Below are positions 13,858-15,547 of a stretch of 15,547 bases of DNA, piece by piece. Within the stretch, counting starts at the first letter, position 1; each line of letters opens with the position of its first letter. The notes under the pieces were generated by a model. It was not told the origin of the DNA and searched no databases. It saw nothing but the letters and a program-made list of their open reading frames with translations. The position numbers were made by a program, and so were the translations under genes. Source of the stretch: an uncultured Flavobacteriaceae bacterium (lineage in GTDB: Bacteria; Bacteroidota; Bacteroidia; Flavobacteriales; Flavobacteriaceae). The stretch covers positions 1-15,547 of the forward strand of contig CAMZMA010000123.1 in assembly GCA_947311815.1 (NCBI GenBank), read 5' to 3'.

Positions 13858-15228
13858 TTATAAATTCAAGGTAAGTGTCGCTGTAAAAACACGATTGTCT
13901 ATATTTAAATCTGCAGCATTAACAGTGTTAAATTGTGGATAAAAATTATACAAACCTGTTTTATTGTTATTACTGTAGGATAGGTCTATTTTAATATCGC
14001 CAAAATTATAGCCGCCACCAAAAGAGTAACTTTTTAAATTGTCAGAATCTAGGGCGTTTCTATCAGGGCTTTGTTCAAAAGCATATCCACCACGAATACT
14101 AAATCGGTCTAATCTCCATTCTGTACCTACATTTAATGTATGTGTGTTTCTTAAACTATTTTGAAAAAACTGATTTTCATTGGTAAAATAACCGTCTGAT
14201 AACAGTATTTTTTGATAGTTTTTGAGGGCATAATCTAAACTAATCAATCCCATTTTTCCGAAAATAAATGCAGCACTTGCGGTTAATTTACTAGGTGTTT
14301 TTAACTTGTAAGCGATAGATTCGCTCAAAGCAACAAAATTATAACTGTCGTTTCCTTGTAGGTATAAAACATCGCCAATTTCTACATCGCTATCTCCTTG
14401 GTAATTGGTGTCTTGTAATATTTCGGTAAACCAAGTAGGTGTTTGGTAAGACAAACCAAATCTAAAATTTTTATGTGCTTTGTAAATAAAACCTGCACTT
14501 AACGAATATCCTGTACCTGTTGTTAAGTTTTCTTGGTATAAATTTCTGTCAAGATTATTGCCATTGCCATCGTTATTAAACTCATCTAAACTTGCTTGTT
14601 GGCTAAATTTTAAATCATAGGTGTTAAAAGATGCACCTATGTATAATTTATTTTGATGAACTGCCGAAAACCCGAAGTTATACTCAGAGATTTCGCCATT
14701 AAAAATATTGTTAAAAACCTGTCCGTCAGCAATATTATATTGTGTAACGGGTGTATTTGGGTCGTTCGGATATTCTGTAAATGTACTTACACCGCTATTT
14801 CCTTTTGCTAAAAAAGTATCTTTAAAATCTTTGTTGATGCGGTAATTAAATCCAACGGCAAATTGCGTCCATTCTGAGTTGTAGGCGGTGTCAAAAAGCA
14901 ACACAGCGCCTGCTTGTGAGATGTTTACATATTCGCTTTGAGTAGTAATGTTGTTTCCGTAATAACTTGCGTTAATATCGGTAGTTCTTGTGTTAAACGA
15001 ACTAGCAAAAGCACTGTTTTTATACACTGCTAAACCTGCAGGATTAATGTTTATTGATGAAATATCGCCACCTAATGCTCCGAAAGCACCACTCATAGCT
15101 GTAAAACGAGCGGTTCCGTTTTGGTCGTTTTGAGAAAACAAGATGCCTAAATCTTGGTATCCTAATGCTTGAGAATAGGATGTGAAAGTTGCTGCGAACA
15201 AAGTCGCTATAAATAAAATACGTTTCAT
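13858..15228 (-). CDS. OmpP1/FadL-family outer-membrane transport protein
   Basis: A 456-residue predicted outer-membrane channel for hydrophobic or small organic molecules. Residues 1-20 are a signal peptide ending SYSQ. The mature N-terminus carries GTARFTAMSGAFGALGGD (38-55) followed by INPAGLAVY (61-69), the NPA-type N-terminal motif of the FadL/TodX fold. The remainder alternates amphipathic strands with polar loops, for example QFAVGFNYRINKDF and FRFGLSYQTPTWFTEI, and ends in FTATLTLNL, a typical barrel C-terminus. The substrate cannot be inferred. The start codon lies only 25 bp after the stop of the upstream partial gene, so they probably form one transcription unit, ended by the terminator at 13801-13834. 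Confidence 0.85.
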   Translation of the reverse strand: MKRILFIATLFAATFTSYSQALGYQDLGILFSQNDQNGTARFTAMSGAFGALGGDISSININPAGLAVYKNSAFASSFNTRTTDINASYYGNNITTQSEYVNISQAGAVLLFDTAYNSEWTQFAVGFNYRINKDFKDTFLAKGNSGVSTFTEYPNDPNTPVTQYNIADGQVFNNIFNGEISEYNFGFSAVHQNKLYIGASFNTYDLKFSQQASLDEFNNDGNGNNLDRNLYQENLTTGTGYSLSAGFIYKAHKNFRFGLSYQTPTWFTEILQDTNYQGDSDVEIGDVLYLQGNDSYNFVALSESIAYKLKTPSKLTASAAFIFGKMGLISLDYALKNYQKILLSDGYFTNENQFFQNSLRNTHTLNVGTEWRLDRFSIRGGYAFEQSPDRNALDSDNLKSYSFGGGYNFGDIKIDLSYSNNNKTGLYNFYPQFNTVNAADLNIDNRVFTATLTLNL

Positions 15229-15253
15229 ATTTAAAGGGTGTTTTTTCTTTTAA

Positions 15254-15547
15254 TTAATGTCTTCTACTTCTAGAACTTCTGCTTGTTGTTCCTCTAGATG
15301 AACTTCTTGATGATGAGCTTCTAGACGAAGTACTTCTGTTTGATGAACTTCTGCTACTTCTAGCAGTATAATTACGAGAAGATTTCCTGTGGTTAGTAGA
15401 AGCTACGTTGCGAGAACTTCTTCTTCTAGGAGTAGATGTTCTGGTTTTAGTTCTAGTTCTCGGTTTTGTATAGTTTCTTGGGTTAGATCTTGTATTGCTT
15501 CTTACCCTCGTTTTGGTTCTAGTTCTTGGTTTTGTGTAGTTTCTAGG
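15254..15547 (-). CDS. 3' end of an unrecognised gene with an Arg/Ser/Thr-rich repetitive tail
   Basis: The minus-strand frame is open from the window edge (15547) to TAA at 15254-15256, giving the last 97 residues of a longer protein; no start is present. The composition is extremely biased to Arg, Ser and Thr with some Asn and Tyr. The first part has two copies of PRNYTKPRTRTKTR exactly 22 residues apart. The end is Ser/Arg-rich (SSRSSSSRSSSRGTTSRSSR and on), finishing SRSRRH. It contains no hydrophobic core, so it is probably a disordered basic tail. Lengthy in-frame openness, the consistent repeat in the protein reading and the 25-bp spacing to the OmpP1-like gene support a real CDS over chance. 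I do not recognise the family; similar Ser/Arg-rich tails occur on secreted flavobacterial proteins of unknown role. Confidence 0.7.
   Translation of the reverse strand, partial: PRNYTKPRTRTKTRVRSNTRSNPRNYTKPRTRTKTRTSTPRRRSSRNVASTNHRKSSRNYTARSSRSSSNRSTSSRSSSSRSSSRGTTSRSSRSRRH
15443..15547 (-). repeat. 66-bp-period tandem repeat inside the partial CDS
   Basis: Two approximately 39-bp copies (15509-15547 and 15443-15481) differ at only a few third-codon positions and are offset by 66 bp. They encode the duplicated PRNYTKPRTRTKT segment. The right copy touches the window edge, so more copies may lie beyond it. Silent differences with preserved protein suggest selection on the peptide. Confidence 0.7.

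Noticed and set aside
15254..15547. A CRISPR-like or noncoding tandem array at the right edge.
   Set aside because: The repeat has a period of 66 bp (22 codons), keeps the reading frame and varies mostly at silent positions, which fits a repetitive protein tail.

Overview
This AT-rich window reads as ordinary chromosome from a Bacteroidota bacterium, almost certainly family Flavobacteriaceae. The evidence is a PorT-type component of the type IX secretion system, a TamA-like lipoprotein (TamL type), a FolK-deoxynucleoside kinase fusion, a zinc-ribbon-less AccD, short A-rich start regions without strong Shine-Dalgarno sequences, and several Bacteroidota-type -7 promoter boxes (TAnnTTTG). The genus cannot be fixed from the sequence.

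Layout, left to right; every gene is on the minus strand except trmH. An OmpA-family cell-wall anchor protein (126-1583) sits next to a bifunctional folK/deoxynucleoside kinase (1656-2780), then pnp (2884-5112) and rpsO (5369-5638), the classic rpsO-pnp pair with a structured intergenic leader. Next come accD (5880-6737), a class II fructose-bisphosphate aldolase gene interrupted by one in-frame TAA (6933-7991), and a TamA-like lipoprotein gene (8098-10581). The only plus-strand gene, a SpoU/TrmH-type RNA methyltransferase (10653-11372), diverges from tamL and converges on an apparent nfu-ubiE-porT operon (13752 down to 11375) with a 2-bp gap. The right end holds an OmpP1/FadL-type outer-membrane protein (13858-15228). 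Immediately upstream of it is the 3' end of an unrecognised gene whose product has a long Arg/Ser/Thr-rich tail (15254-15547, cut by the window edge).

Functionally the region mixes envelope biogenesis (OmpA, TamL, PorT, OmpP1) with housekeeping: RNA decay and translation (pnp, rpsO, trmH), folate and nucleotide salvage (folK-dnk), fatty-acid synthesis (accD), glycolysis/gluconeogenesis (fbaA), menaquinone (ubiE/menG) and Fe-S cluster delivery (nfu). All intergenic stretches are shorter than 300 bp. They contain recognisable intrinsic terminators, candidate promoters and a few unexplained inverted repeats, but no tRNA, rRNA, CRISPR array, insertion sequence or phage gene that I can see.

I did not find a convincing new biological system. 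The most notable observations are the single nonsense codon in an otherwise intact aldolase gene, a 16-bp perfect palindrome of LacI-family operator type upstream of that gene, the AccD without zinc-ribbon cysteines, the structured pnp and accD leaders, the overlapping tamL/trmH promoter boxes, and the repetitive basic tail at the right edge.
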